Translations under genes and position numbers: made by a program
DNA from: Impatiens glandulifera
Taxonomy: Eukaryota > Streptophyta > Magnoliopsida > Ericales > Balsaminaceae
Direction: 5' to 3'
DNA: 64,000 bases
Assembly: GCF_907164915.1 (NCBI RefSeq)
Contig: NC_061868.1
Location: forward strand, 27,771,819-27,835,818
The notes under the pieces: model-generated
Seen by the model: only the letters and a program-made list of their open reading frames with translations
Told to the model about the DNA's origin: nothing
The model's database searches: none
In this document: positions 12,898 to 25,468 of the stretch, in pieces
Layout of the letters: every line of letters begins with the position of its first letter
How positions within the stretch are numbered: the stretch's first letter is position 1

Positions 12898-14049
12898 GAA
12901 AGAAAAATAAATCATGTTTTTATGCACCAAGTCCTATGTTTTTTTGGCGTCTAAGGTGCTTATAGAGATTCAAAGGTTTTACGTTTTCTTCTGGGTTTTG
13001 AAAATTTGAGATACATGAACAATATAGGTATTGTGATTTTTTTTATTTGTTTATTTAATGGGTGTTTTTCTTTTTTGAATTGTAATTTTATTGAATGAGA
13101 GTGGTTGAATTCAACAAGTGTCAAGTTTCTTTTGGTTTTTTAAAGAATGGGTTTGGTAGATTTGTTGACTGAATTTTCTTACATTCTTTATTGGGAATGC
13201 AATTTGTCAAATAAAGTGGTTATAGTTTGTTTATTAATGTTATTTACCATCTACAAAGTTTTAGTTCATTGTTAAAATATAAAATTAAAAGTTCATTAAG
13301 AGAATTACTTATTACACAAAATTAAGTCAACCTCAATCCGACTTTCTTTTTAGAACAAAAAATGGAACAACGGATTAAGTATGTAGCCCACAAATACACT
13401 TAACCATTTAATTAGACGCAAAATTTACCGTCTGACAAACACGAACTCAAAACTTAGAGTTATTATCCACTCCTGAATTGTCACTATATTTTATTCTATA
13501 AAAAAATAAAATCTGAAATATTTGATCATCTTGATATTGTTAGTTTAGGTGGTGACAATAATTTTGTACAAATAATCTAATTCAAATATTCTTATAAGTT
13601 GGGGGTTGGGGGATGTTTTGATCCCAAAAATATATTGAATATTATGTAACATACCATTAAATTAGTGATAGTTCAGTATATGGTTTTTGATTTTTTTATT
13701 GTTTCTAAACCTTTTTTTTTTCTTCCTTAAAGTGTGTTTTAAAAAAATCATTCTTTATTGTTATTATCATTCTCAAGAGTTTGGACCACTAAAAAGCAGA
13801 AGATTTCTTTAATTCATCTCAAAGAAAGTAACCATTTAAAGTGTCATAAAATCCTCTACATTAAGAAATGAATTTTGCTACCAAACAATATGAATTTAAT
13901 CTTTCTTTTTTTTTAAACGATTTAATATAATTTCATTAAAAAGTCTAAAAGTGGAAGGGTCAATAATCAAAATTAGACAAACAATAGTTTTGATTTTAAG
14001 ATAACAAACAAACAATTCAATTTTTTTTGAATGATAGTAGTCAAATCAC
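12898..14049. other. 3' flank of the WD40 gene and intergenic DNA
   Basis: AATAAA-like motifs at about 12904 and 13211 are candidate polyadenylation signals. About 13320-13460 has a weak SINE-like look on the minus strand (a GTTCG box and a TGGTTAAGTG box), too degenerate to call. No gene otherwise. Confidence 0.45.
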
Positions 14050-15560
14050 ATTACAAACACAAATTACAATGAACAAAGACTACAGTCTATATATCTCAAC
14101 CTGTATCGTTTCTATGTCCATTTTTTTGACCATATTGTCTTCTTCCACGTCACTTTCCTCTCTCGTTCTTCATGAAAGGAGATTGAATTGAATCAGATGA
14201 TGGTGCATGTCTACTCCCATTATTTAATCTTTTTCTGTATGACCCGTACTAATATGATAAAATGTATTCTTCTTTAGGATTTGAGGGTTTTTGTCACTGT
14301 TTTTCTTTAGTTTAGTTTTACGTGTTTGAGGATTAACAACATTAGTTTGCTCTTCGCTTTTCTTCTCTACTATATATTTGCTTTCATCTTTTGCACCGTC
14401 CTCTTTCTTGTCTTTAAGTTTATCTTCTTCAACATCCCATGTTTAATCAATTTCATCGCTTTCTTCATTATCTGATTCTACCTTGCTTTTTTCCTTCTTT
14501 GATTCTTCCTTGATTTCTTCCTTTATATTTTTTCCTTGTTGATTGTCTTTAACTTCCCCAATATGCTCTTTGATCCTTGATTCTTCCATTTCATTTTTCT
14601 GCTTTTCTTCTTCTTGGCTTTCAAAATTTTCTCTATTCCTCAATTGCTTTTGCACATTTAGTGCTAGCATGTTGGAAAGTATTACAGAAAGCACATATAT
14701 GTGACTTTCATTCATATGAGATTTTTATGACGGTAGAATTTTTTGTGAACTAATGTCATGTTTTTTGACAAGGTATTTCGAGAATGCACTTCAATGATTA
14801 TTCTAACAAAGGTAAGTTGCTCTCCTCCTTCTGTAATTGGATCCATGTATAATGATTTTCCCAATAAACTTGCAAATTGACTTAGAGTTTCTACATTGTA
14901 CATGTGTGCTGGGACGTTCAAAAGTTTAAACCATATCTGAGTTGTTTCATTTGGTTTGCTTAGTATGTTCAATTCTTTAGACCATCTCTCCAGTTTCATA
15001 CAGTTGGATCTAATATAAGTATGTCCTTGTTTCATAATATCATTTAAGTTTGATCCTTTTTTGAACTGCAGAAAATAAATATCATGTATGTTTATAGAAA
15101 CCTTCTATAGTCCCATCTAATCCCATTGTTTCATCAAGGCTCTTTGATGACTGAGAAGGATACTCTGTTCTTCCCTATGTAGTTTCCAATCACTACATTT
15201 TCTCATTCCTTAACACATTTTTTCTCTATTTTAGTTGATAGTTTAAATTCAAAAGAAGAATTGAGTACCTACACTTTTGTTTTAACATCGCCCAAATAGA
15301 TTTTTTCTTTATAAGCATGATCCTCTACTTTCTTTCTTGCATTATATTTCCAGATTTTGTTTTACTCTCTAGTTGAAATTGCTCATAATAGTATATGTTT
15401 TTGATTTAGGGGACTTCATTAATTCCTTATTGTTTTAACTGATCAGTTTACTATCTCTTCATATTCTTCCTTCTTCAGTATTTTTTCATCAATTTTTTAA
15501 CTCAAAGAAAATTCGAGATAAATGTGATTACCAAATTTTAAAAGGTTAATATTAATAGAT
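14050..15560 (-). pseudogene. Decayed DUF4283 / zinc-knuckle ORF (LINE ORF1-like)
   Basis: Read on the minus strand, 15210-15150 gives IGNYIGKNRVSFSVIKEP, like the start of the DUF4283 domain. 15035-14712 gives ERW, TTQIWFKLLNVPAHMYNVET, SLLGKSLYMDPIT and FVRIIIEV, the body of that domain. 14700-14648 gives KSHICAFCNTFQHASTKC, the zinc knuckle that normally follows. An acidic, lysine-glutamate-rich tail follows to about 14060. The frame is broken by several stops (including a TGA where the family has Trp just before the knuckle) and at least two frameshifts. This domain pair is found in ORF1 of plant LINE retrotransposons and related proteins. No reverse transcriptase or endonuclease is visible beside it, so it is a 5' fragment or a domesticated derivative that died. 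Confidence 0.75.
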
Positions 15561-16804
15561 ATACATTTGTTTTTTAGATTGTTAGTGTATTCCAATTATA
15601 TTGTTGATTATATACTGGCTTTTTTATTATTGGATTTTCTCATGAAGACTAACATGACCCCACTACAAAACGTCTATATAAATCAGAATATTTTGAATGT
15701 AAATAACATACTCTTTAGTTAAACCATATGAGTGTCATAAAAAGAAGTTTGATTTTAATTAGAAGCATTTTGAGATGAAATAAGGATCGTTACGATAATA
15801 TAAATAAAGAATAAATGTCCTGAAAAGAACAAACGAAAAGTTAATACTAGCTCTTAAATTAAAATAAATAATAATTCAAAATATTAAAAGAATCGAAAGA
15901 AACTATTTTTGCTTTATACTAGAAAATGACTAATTAATGTGACATTACAACAGTTTCATCCCCACAAACAAGCAATCAATAAAATAACATTGTGGTGATT
16001 CAATTATTTTAAATAACTCAAATAAAGGCATTCCATTTGCACTCGTAACCAACAAATAAAAAACAAATTAGAATGCCTAGTTTGAATGAAAAATAGTTTA
16101 TTCATGCTCGGTCCAAAAGACATTCCACTAAGATTATGAATTTGACTCATCTTGCACATTATTTTGTCAAGTTTTAAATAAAAAAAAAAAACAAGCATCT
16201 TTAATCAAAATAGATTCCTAAACTAAGAATAAACCAACTAACCAACAACCTTCAATTCTTTATATGACATTTAGTACTATGGTCTGCCTTGGAAGCAAAA
16301 TGTTACAAATTCAATACTAAGTTTTACAAGTAAACTATTATTTCAGGACCACAAGAGAACCCATATACATTTTTTATTTGATTCACATATAATTATGTCG
16401 ATGTGGATTTAGAAAATTGAGAAACACTAAACCTGAATCCAAGTGAGAGCCAACAAGAATACTCATTTCTAAATCCAAAGGTTTAGACTTGAAAAATACT
16501 AATATTTTTCAAATAAGTTGGGAGAAACGCAAGTGAGACTCATGGTCATGTTTGATCTGGATTATTTTAGATTAACTCATTATTTAATAAAATGTTTACT
16601 CACCAGTCACTTATTCCAAGACCTGTCATGCTTAGAGATGCAAAATTATTATCTGGTTGACATGTAAAAATCCTGAAACCCTAAAATAAACACATTTCAA
16701 AAAAATAAATTATAACTGCTTTTTATTATTACAGCATCCTTTTCAGTAAGTTTGATTCAACTTATATTTAGTTTATTGTTCACGCTTATTCTCAAGTAGG
16801 TTAA
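15561..16804. other. Intergenic DNA
   Basis: No gene recognised. A 64-codon minus frame at 16198-16004 has no known relative that I can see. Confidence 0.5.
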
Positions 16805-16998
16805 GTGTACATGACCGGACTCCACAGTTTCGGAGACCAATGCAAATGCAAATTTGTCTAGCCTCACAAATTAAAATAAATATAATAATTATATATTTTT
16901 ATCAAAAACATATTAAATATTCAAATTAAATATATAATAATATTAACTAGTATAAAAAACATTTCAAAATATAATTAAAATTATTAATATAATAAGTA

Positions 16999-17230
16999 GT
17001 AAATAATTAGGATTTGTATTTTGTAGGCAAAATTTTCAAGTCACACTCTCTGTCAATTGATATTATTGCTAATCCATTTAATTTTTCGTGTGACATTGTA
17101 CTTTATAAATAACTTTTTATTAATTTCATCTTAGAAAAAATTCTAGTTGTCAAAACATTATCTTCAAATTACTAACCTTTTTAAATAATTCATCACAATT
17201 AATGTCCATTTGCGAGTGGTGTTTCAAGAA
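16999..17230 (-). pseudogene. hAT transposase C-terminal fragment
   Basis: Minus-strand translation gives SKMKLIKSYL, a stop, then STMSHEKLNGLAIISIDREC (about 17135-17050). This is the well-conserved RSTMSQ.RLNGLAILSIE stretch at the end of the dimerisation domain of plant hAT (MYM-type zinc finger) transposases. Upstream, in another frame, about 17215-17160 reads MDINCDELFKKVSNLKIMF, fitting the preceding segment. Stops and a frameshift show it is dead; the rest of the gene is not seen. Confidence 0.75.
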
Positions 17231-17472
17231 AATTTTCTAATTTAGTAGAATTCTTTAAAAATTGTTCTTTATTAATATTTTTTAATTTTTCCATAGAATA
17301 AAATTTTAAAGAGTTCTTTGTATAGTTCAAATTCAATATTTTTGAAAACTTGAAGATGATTTTTAATTTTTATAATATGGTTGGAATTATGATAAAAATA
17401 TTAAACTATTAGCGATAGAAATGACCACTAAAATGACTACAATATATATAATTAGGTTAATAATATATATAA

Positions 17473-18284
17473 TCTATATATATAATGATGCTTAATTTTT
17501 AAAGTGTTCGGATTGCCGGGTCGAGAGCTGTGGTTAATTTGGATATATGTGAGAGTAATGGATATTTGGGTCGGATTGTGGGTTGACCCGCCCATAAACT
17601 TAAAACGGTTAAAAATAAAAGTAAAAATGCTATAGGTATGGTTCGAACTTGCAACCTAACAAAACAAGACCTTTTAACCAACTAAACTAATAACACTTTA
17701 TATTTTAAGTTAAACCCAAAATTTGATAAACGCGTGACATTTTAACAATATAAGTTCAACTTTTTAACTAACTAATCTATATATATATAATGATGCTTAA
17801 TTTTTAAAGTGTCTGGATTGCCGGGTCGAGAGCTGTGGTTAATTTGGATATATGTGAGAGTAAATGGATACTTGGGTCGGATTGTGGGTTGACCCGTCCA
17901 TAAACTTAAAACGGTTAAAAATAAAATAAAAAATGCTATAGGTATGGTTCAAACTTGCAACCTAACAAAACAAGTACAACCTTTTAAACAATTAGGCTAA
18001 TAACACTTTATATTTTAAATTAAACCCAAAATTTGATAAACGCGTAACATTTTAAAAATATAAGTTTAACTTTTTAACTAACTAATCTATATATATATAA
18101 TGATGCTTAATTTTTAAAGTGTCCGGATTGTCGGGTCGAGAGCTGTGATTAATTTGGATATATGTGAGAGTAAATGGATACTTGAGTCGGATTGTGGGTT
18201 GACCCGCCCATAAAAATTTTACCATAATATTTTTTTCACAATTTTTTATATTTTACTCGTGTAAATGCATGGGATACATGCTAA
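17473..18284 (+). mobile_element. Non-autonomous Helitron-like element made of tandem units
   Basis: It starts TCTATATATATAATGATGC after an A (17472). It ends with a small hairpin, GCATG-GGATA-CATGC, running into CTAA (18281-18284), followed by T (18285). TC at the 5' end, a hairpin plus CTRR at the 3' end, and insertion between A and T are the Helitron signature. Inside, the 5' end occurs three times, at 17473, 17776 and 18086, giving units of 303, 310 and 199 bp. Each of the first two units also ends in CTAA directly before the next TC, but without the hairpin. No Rep/helicase gene. Confidence 0.75.
17640..17690 (-). repeat. tRNA-like A/B-box module inside the Helitron units
   Basis: On the minus strand TTAGTTTAGTTGGTTAAAAGG resembles an RNA polymerase III A box and GTTCGAACC (17648-17640) is a perfect B-box core, about 35 bp apart. 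The second unit has the same module at about 17946-17996 with a base change in the B box. It may derive from a tRNA-related SINE. It is not a functional tRNA gene: there is no acceptor stem or clear anticodon arm. Confidence 0.45.
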
Positions 18285-18500
18285 TTAGGTTAATGATACA
18301 AAGGAATAGATAAAAAATGAACACAATATTATAGGATAAAAAAATGCTATGAAAAGAAAAATAAGTAATATATTATTATATATTATAAATAATATGAAGA
18401 GAAAAATTAACGTATTATACAAAAATAAAAAAATATGATATTATACTGTAAAATAGTACTATAAATTTGGGAGGCCCCCCTTGACCCGGCTATATACTCT

Positions 18501-20116
18501 TATTTTATATATAATTTAAGTAAATTTATTCAACTTATTTTTAATTTATCAATTCTAACTTATTTATTTTTTATAATTGAATAATATTTAATAATAAATA
18601 ATATATATATAAAGAGGTTATATATATATATATATAATATTTTATGAGAGCACTTATAGATATAACACTTTTATAATTGGAGTGATGGTAAAACTTAAAA
18701 ATATAAAAGAAAGAAAAAATATCTTGAAATAAGAGATTTTTTTTTTTCAATTAAGTTGTGAAATCAGGTGTTATGTATAACATTTTTCATTTTACTCACT
18801 ATTTAATTATATAATTATAAATTTAATGTTTTTTATTTAAAATAATTTAAATATTTTATTAATTTAATTTTAAATATTAATAAATTAATTAAATTAAAAA
18901 ATAATTTATATAAATATATTAGTTTCTATAAATTTTTATATTATTTTTTATTGTCTATTTTTTTTTATCTATTATTTAATTTATTTTTTTATAAATGTTT
19001 TAAAATTTAATTTATTGTTTTTAACTATTATAAAATTAAGAAAATATATAATATTATAAATTTATTTTATTATTGATGATAAGTGAATTCTCTAAGCTCA
19101 ATTCATATATATTTATTTTATTTGTTTGGTTAATATTCGTATTTAAATAAAATAATTTTATAATTATTTATTTAGAAAAATAATATAATGTAATATTATT
19201 TTATATAACAAATATAAATAAAGTGAAAGAGATATATATTTAAATTTTTGTAATTAGAAAGTCTTTTTGTTTGTTGAAAAGATATTTAAATTTAAATTTT
19301 ATTATTATAATCAAATAGAATTATGTAAATAGGAAAAAAAATAATAATAAAGTGAAAAAAAGGAGAAAGAATGAAAAAAAAAATATTTAAAAAAATTGAT
19401 GAAATTAGAAAAACATTGAAATTATAAATTTAAACGTTAAAATTATAATAAATGAGATAAATTTTAGTTTAAATCTATGTGATGTAGATGTAAATAAGGA
19501 AGATATAAAATTGAGTTTAAATACAAAAATATATTATATTATAATTTGTTACAACTTATTATATAATATAATTATCAAGCAAACACAGGAAAGCCTATCT
19601 AGAATTACATTGATAACATCATGATGTAAGCAGAGTTCAAACATATATGTCAATTTGCAGGTAATGCACTTCTTGAACTATACTTTTCATACTTTAATAT
19701 TTCAACAATAAAAAGAAAAAATGTTTTTTTTTTACTTTATATAACAAAAAGGATCAATACAATTTTTCCCTTTTTTTAGGAAATAAAAGAATGTTTAATA
19801 TAGAAGATATGTGTTTAATCTCACTAGACCAACATCATAAATGCTCAGGTAAAAGTCTGAAGAGTAAAAATGAAACTGAAAACAAGAAACAGAATAAAAA
19901 TATCAAATTACTGAAGATTCTATCCCAATTCCCATACAAGAAAAAAACAATCATCTTTGCTCTAAAATTACTCACCTCTCTATCTCAACATGAGCATAGA
20001 ATATTTATACACATTTAGAGAATGTGACAAAAATTCCATCGTATATAAACAATTACTCCCAATATTACATATGCAGTTTTTCTAACATTTCCGATAAAAC
20101 AGAATTACGTCGGCCT
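18501..20116. other. AT-rich intergenic DNA, including the 3' flank of UBP24
   Basis: No gene recognised. There is a short TA run near 18618-18640. The last few hundred bases before 20116 probably hold the 3' UTR of the UBP24 gene on the minus strand. Open frames on the plus strand (19791-20209) look like chance. Confidence 0.5.
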
Positions 20117-23100
20117 TTACAACACTTGTCTGTAGAAAAGGATATAAGCTTGGCCATGAAGGACCTTTTTCAAGTCAACTGTAATAACAGAAGCATCATC
20201 AAACCGTAACCACACCCCATCTGGGTAACGAGCATCCGTTGTGTAATGCCCCTTCGAGGATTCTCTTCCGTGGTGACTTATTGTTGAAACAAGTTCATAT
20301 CTCCGACCCTGTTTAATATCCCACATTAAAAACAGAATCCAAAATATGTTGGTATTTTCATTTTCTTCTTAAAAAACATTATAACATGTATATTTACAAC
20401 TATTCATTCATTCAATCATAATAATATATTATGCATTTCAAATTTAATTTAAGGACAGGAATAGAGGTGTCTACAAAAGTAAATATTGAAATAGAAATTT
20501 AAACAACAGTATTTGTTTTAAAAATAAAAATAATAGTATTATTCAGTAAAAGAAAATCATACCTGGGTTGACGGAGAAACAAGTAACTTGCGGCCCAACT
20601 CCATTTGAATGGGGAATCGAACGGGTTTATTTAGCTTTGTAGCTCCATTATGTCCAAAACTGAAGCGCATCAAATGCAATATCATTATCTTCGGCAGCGT
20701 CTGTATGCTTAAGGACTTTCTGGCAGTAACTACTCCATCCTGAACAAATAGAATGAATCCATATAATCAAAATGACCAAATACACATCTCAACTGTCTTC
20801 TACTTGTTCAGATAACATTAATCCTAATATTAACAAAGATTGACAGCATCAGTAGGAAAAACAAGATTCAAAATGAAGTTAAGAGTTGTTATTCAGAAAT
20901 TCTATGAAAATAGTTATATAGCTACAATATTATCACTTAACTCCAAACAGATCAAGGCCATATGAGTTGGGGAAGAATAAGAACATCCCAATTTTCAAGC
21001 ACAAGAAGATGCATTATAAATTAGCAGAGAAATAAAAAAATACTGGCCTTATACAAGTTTACAAGAAAACTAGGGAATTTTAGGAAATTAATCTTATTTT
21101 TGAAAAAGTGGATTACTGGATCAAATTACCAATACCCTTTTAGGGCATTTTTAGGAAAATGTTAATAAATAATAAAGAATGGAAGGTATTTTAGTTGATG
21201 AATGATTTGATGGAACAATTGATTGGTGATGGGATGATGGATGATTAGAATTTAATCTAAATAACCCACATCAAACAAGCCTTAGGGTATTTGATACAAA
21301 ATAGCCACTATCTGTAAAAGATGATTGGAACAAAACTAAGATGCTATTAAAGTGTCCCAACACTAAACATGATACAATAAGCACAAATAAGAAAATTAAC
21401 CAAACATGAACTATGGAGAGAAATATCTGATCAAATGAAATACAATGTATTACTACCTTTCCAGTAATTGAGGTCCTGTACTCATCAAGCATCTCAGGAG
21501 CAGAAAACAAACGAAGTGCGTCCTCAATAGTATGAACGGCTGCATGCGAGATATCAAGATGTAACAAGAGGAAAGGTTGGATGGTTGCTGAAGCTTTATT
21601 TCCTGCAACATATGTTGTTTTACATTTTAAATAAGTTCTTGAATATCACTAGCCATAAGTAATCAAGGGAAACATAATCATCAGTTTAATGGTCTATTTT
21701 TACTTAAACCCACGGCATGCATGCATGCACTAAGAAACAATTTTACAGACCACAAAGCAAACTCAAATCAGTTTTTTTTTGAGAAATCGACAGTGCCATT
21801 TTATTAAAAGATTTCAGAGACCAATAAAAGTTTTGGCGGGTAGCAAGACAGGCCTTTCCCTAAACAAAACTCAAATCAACTAAACTCAAAATAATTTTGA
21901 ACACCAATGAAAATGATTTAATAACTATAACATTTAACGCCTACTGTGATAATAAATATTTGTATTCATGCCTATATCAATTCCCCACTCTTGGCAGTGT
22001 AGCCAATTGTCGTTCCTCCAGTTGAAGGATTACAAAAATATCCGATAGGGAGGTTTTCATCAGTTTTTTTAAGAAAAACTTGAGATGTTGAAAAGGTAAA
22101 AATTGAAGAAAACCCAGTCTAAAACCAAATGAAACATATGTTAGGACAGAATAAAGCTCTTTAAATCAGAATTAAAATTACTGGCTTGAAGATAGCAACT
22201 GCATTAAGTATTGGAAATGAGGGATAATGATACAGAGAAAAGATTGCTTCAAAATCAAGCCTGAACAACATATAATGTCAAAAACTAGCATAGAAAACAT
22301 CTTAACTAATTCATATTTAATATAAAATTGAATGTGTTCTCTTGATTATTTATGTTCAAATTTCAACTTCACCTAAAAATTTCTCAAGTGATAAAATAAA
22401 AGACATACCTTTTGCCTCCACAACACTTCGTAGCTGTCCCCCAAAAATCGCACTTAGCTCTGAGGGATCTAAATCTTGTGTTCTCGTAACTGCAGATTTG
22501 TTCTTAGGTCCAACCGTTTCCCATTCATCATCCTCTGCATAAGAAACAAGAGAGGATTTTGCTCCATTCAAGTTTAACCTTTGTCCTTCAAACTTAAGCA
22601 ATTCCTCGTGCATTTGGTGCATTATGAAACTGAGGAGCTCCTGTGCATCTTCTTGTCTGAAAATAATAAGCAGTTGTAGACTCAGTAGTAAAACTAACAT
22701 CTAAAATTCAAAGTTTTGATCTTAAAATTGAAACAATAAGAAAAATCAAATGCAGGACATCTGTATCATGTGTATTCCAATGTTAACTCAAATACCAAAA
22801 CATGGTAATATCTGGGAAACATAGACAACTCAAAAGAAAATCTACCCTTGTCTGACACTTTATATACACAAGGAATTTCTTCAACATGCGTGTATTATTC
22901 TCATAATGCTCTACATACTATTTTATTAGCACATAAACATAGCTCTTTGATAGAAATATCCAGACATGCTCAAACAATAGAAAACTTCCTTGGAAGTCCG
23001 GTGCTTTCCTCTATCTAGTCCTTTCATGGATACCCTAACTTGCAACCAATCAAGCAACTATTTTCACATATCTTTTTTCTTCACATATAATGAACAAAGT

Positions 23101-24910
23101 AGATAATAAAATATTATTCTGTCCTTCGATATATCACTTGTCTATTCTTATAAATCCTTGCATTTCCATGTCCAATGCCCATAATCAGGCTAGGCAGGCT
23201 GATCTTTTAACAATGAAAGCACTTCAAAAAGAGAAGATCAACAGCAAGCTTAAATAAACATCACTACTTTAAAGGGCGAATAATGTTTTTCACATAAAGG
23301 AGATAAAACCTCAGAATTATCAGAGTCCAGTTTGTTAAGTCACTACGAAATGCTTAGTGGTCAAGGAAGATTAACTGACAATACTACTTAATTTGTTAAT
23401 GAACCCACAAAAGAGAGGGGGTTGGAGGAATAAAACACCAACCTTGGTCGACCAGATATGCTATTAGGAACATCTGGTGTAAACTTTTTCAGCACACCTT
23501 CAAATGTGGTAGGGCTGAAAGGCCTACCAGTCTCAAGAGTATTCTTCTGGTTTGCTTTAACGCCACAAGGGAAGTCGAACTCCGCAATAAACTCAGCAAA
23601 TGCAGCTATTGTTGGATAGTTTACCTAGAACAATATTATTCACTTAACTGTTTAATTCAAGAAAAGTGTCAATCAAGTAATCAACAAGAAGCAATCAAAA
23701 TGGATTCAATAGTCTAAGTGACTGGTCAATGAATTGTCAATAGAATGATAACATGTGTGAGTTGATAAGTAATATAATTGTTTGGCAATTGAGAAAAAAT
23801 TCCGTACTATTTGTGCTAAAATTTTATACGTTAGTAGATGTATAAGAGTGAGCCAATAACAATTATGATGATTTATCAAAATTGTTGCAAAATGGATGTA
23901 CCTTGGAAATGTTATGGTTTCTCAGTCCTTGTAAGAGCTGAACAAAAGGAGAACAAGACAGCAAAGCTTGAAGAGTTGCATTGAAAAAACACAGGTTTCC
24001 TGAGTTGATTAAACCTCTAGGACGTATGTCCCTGACAGCTGTATTAAGCCCATCAGATGCCAATAAAACCCCGGTTTTGAGAGTAATTGATGGTCCATTA
24101 AATCTTCCATTTGATTCTTGCACAACGTCACCATTCATGGTATGCTCTTCAGAGCAAATTGGGATTTTCAGGGAACCTTGGTTAATATCAGTTATATGAA
24201 GAGAATCCATATCAATCCCTTCCAAGATTGTGGGCTCCTTTCTACCATTACAAGTGGAAATCGAATGAGATGAGCTATGAAGAATCCCATTGCCAGCTGG
24301 GATTTTGAATGGTCTTTCAGGGAGATCTTTTACTTCTTTCAGATGCTCAGCCTTACTGTTCTTCGAGGACTCAAAAGCAATTGTGGAACTCTGTGAATCA
24401 ATGACTCCTGGTTGTTTTGCAACAACATGGTTTGGTACAGTTGGTGAATTTAAAGCAGGAACTGACAAAGTTTTCTTCCCTTCCTGCTTTGCAGTAATTC
24501 CAGATGACTGATTTACCCAGGATTTCGTTTCGTCCTCAGTAAAAGTTCCAAATAAAAATACCTGCAAAAGTGTGATATGTACCGACTTATCAACTAAAAA
24601 TTGCACAAAAACAAAATCTGAACGAATGGGTAATAATGTCTATATGAGGATGATGAAGCAATGCCATCCTGGGAACTAGCAAATAACAAAAAGCACCAAA
24701 CTTTGCAGGTTTACATGACGAATAACAGTTATAAGAGCGATATCATTAACTAGATGTTTGTAACGCACATAAACATCACTTTGATACCAACCTATTAGTA
24801 ATAATAGTACATTCATTAATCAGAAACGAGAATAAACTTGATAGATTGATACCCATATGAAATTTATAAGAGAGGAATAAGAAACCGAAGCTGACCTTAG
24901 AATTACTCAT
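20117..24910 (-). CDS. UBP24: Ubiquitin carboxyl-terminal hydrolase 24 (seven exons)
   Basis: The coding exons are 24910-24896, 24561-23902, 23624-23443, 22656-22409, 21602-21457, 20739-20563 and 20308-20117. All six introns are GT-AG and the phases join exactly, giving 539 residues, close to the Arabidopsis UBP24 length as I remember it. It is a cysteine protease of the USP family (C19) that removes ubiquitin from proteins. The Cys box is [19 protein letters not shown] (catalytic Cys about 196). The [10 protein letters not shown] motif follows at the exon 3/4 junction, and the His box is [10 protein letters not shown] (His about 497) with WLRFDDASV (Asp about 513-514). [18 protein letters not shown] is a strong UBP24 signature. 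The first 190 residues are low-conservation and S/T/K-rich. In Arabidopsis UBP24 has been linked to abscisic acid signalling; that role is inferred here. The start MSNSK lies alone in a 15-nt coding first exon, as expected. Intron 5 carries a MITE. No defect seen. Confidence 0.95.
21060..21281. mobile_element. Diverged MITE in intron 5 of UBP24
   Basis: The right end ATAACCCACATCAAACAAGCC matches the TIR type of the MITEs at 7598 and 8903. The interior (CAATACCCTTTTAGGG, GGAAGGTATTTTAGTTGATGAATGA) also fits that family. The left end is degenerate. It lies fully inside an intron, away from both splice sites. Confidence 0.5.
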
Positions 24911-25140
24911 ATTGAACGAGGAATTTGGCTATGGGAACACAAGAATCGTGTACACTGAGAGGACTTTTGCTGTTGGAGTTTACTAGAAAGTAGGGTACGA
25001 GGCCGTCTGCACCGGTAGAAAATAGAGGAGAGAGAGACGGCGTTTGAAGACATGAAAAGGAAAGAAGACTTAAATTGAGAAAGTGCTCGACGGCGAAACC
25101 CTTAATTTGGATAGAAAAACTTGAAAGGAATCGGAAATTG

Positions 25141-25150
25141 ATATATATAG
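25141..25150 (-). promoter_or_regulatory. Probable TATA box of UBP24
   Basis: CTATATATAT on the minus strand, about 230 bp upstream of the start codon. It is followed downstream by a CT-rich leader (reverse complement of 25019-25040). Confidence 0.55.
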
Positions 25151-25266
25151 AGAGAGACTTCTTATCATGCTAGGTTTAGGTTTTCAAAAGTGATACTCAT
25201 TGCTGTGTTATTGTTATATGTATCCCGATATTTAATCAAATTATTAAATTCATCTATGTATAATAA

Positions 25267-25468
25267 GAGGAGTGATAGAGTGAGGGAATTTAATGAGGGA
25301 ATTTGGTGAGGGAATGACGTGGCATCACCTTCATTTGGTTGGAAAATGTAAAAGTAGGAGGAAATAAAGAAAAGAAAGAAATTATTTGATTTTTTCAGCG
25401 AATAAAATTATGCCACGTCATTCCCTCACCAAAATCCCTCACCAAATTCCCTCACCTAATCATTTCTC
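25267..25468. mobile_element. MULE-type MITE, 202 bp, 9-bp TSD GTATAATAA
   Basis: The ends are GAGGAGTGATAG (left) and CTAATCATTTCTC (right, reverse complement GAGAAATGATTAG). They are bounded by identical GTATAATAA at 25258-25266 and 25469-25477. Both arms repeat the phrase GAGGGAATTTGGTGAGGGAA two or three times, so the arms pair over about 70 bp. A 9-bp duplication and G-starting TIRs point to a Mutator-like origin. It lies about 120 bp upstream of the UBP24 TATA box. Confidence 0.85.

Larger units (their letters stand above)
16805..18500 (-). mobile_element. Decayed hAT element hosting a Helitron
   Basis: The interior contains a minus-strand hAT transposase remnant. The outer ends resemble each other as inverted repeats: TACATGACCGGACTC at the left (about 16809) and, in reverse complement, TATATAGCCGGGTCAAGGGG at the right (about 18495). 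GC-rich CCGG-containing ends of this sort are common in plant hAT families with a MYM/TTF-type zinc finger. I could not find a convincing 8-bp duplication, so the boundaries are approximate. The Helitron at 17473-18284 lies inside. Confidence 0.5.

Noticed and set aside
17640..17690. A tRNA gene
   Set aside because: A and B boxes are present, but there is no acceptor-stem pairing or proper anticodon arm.
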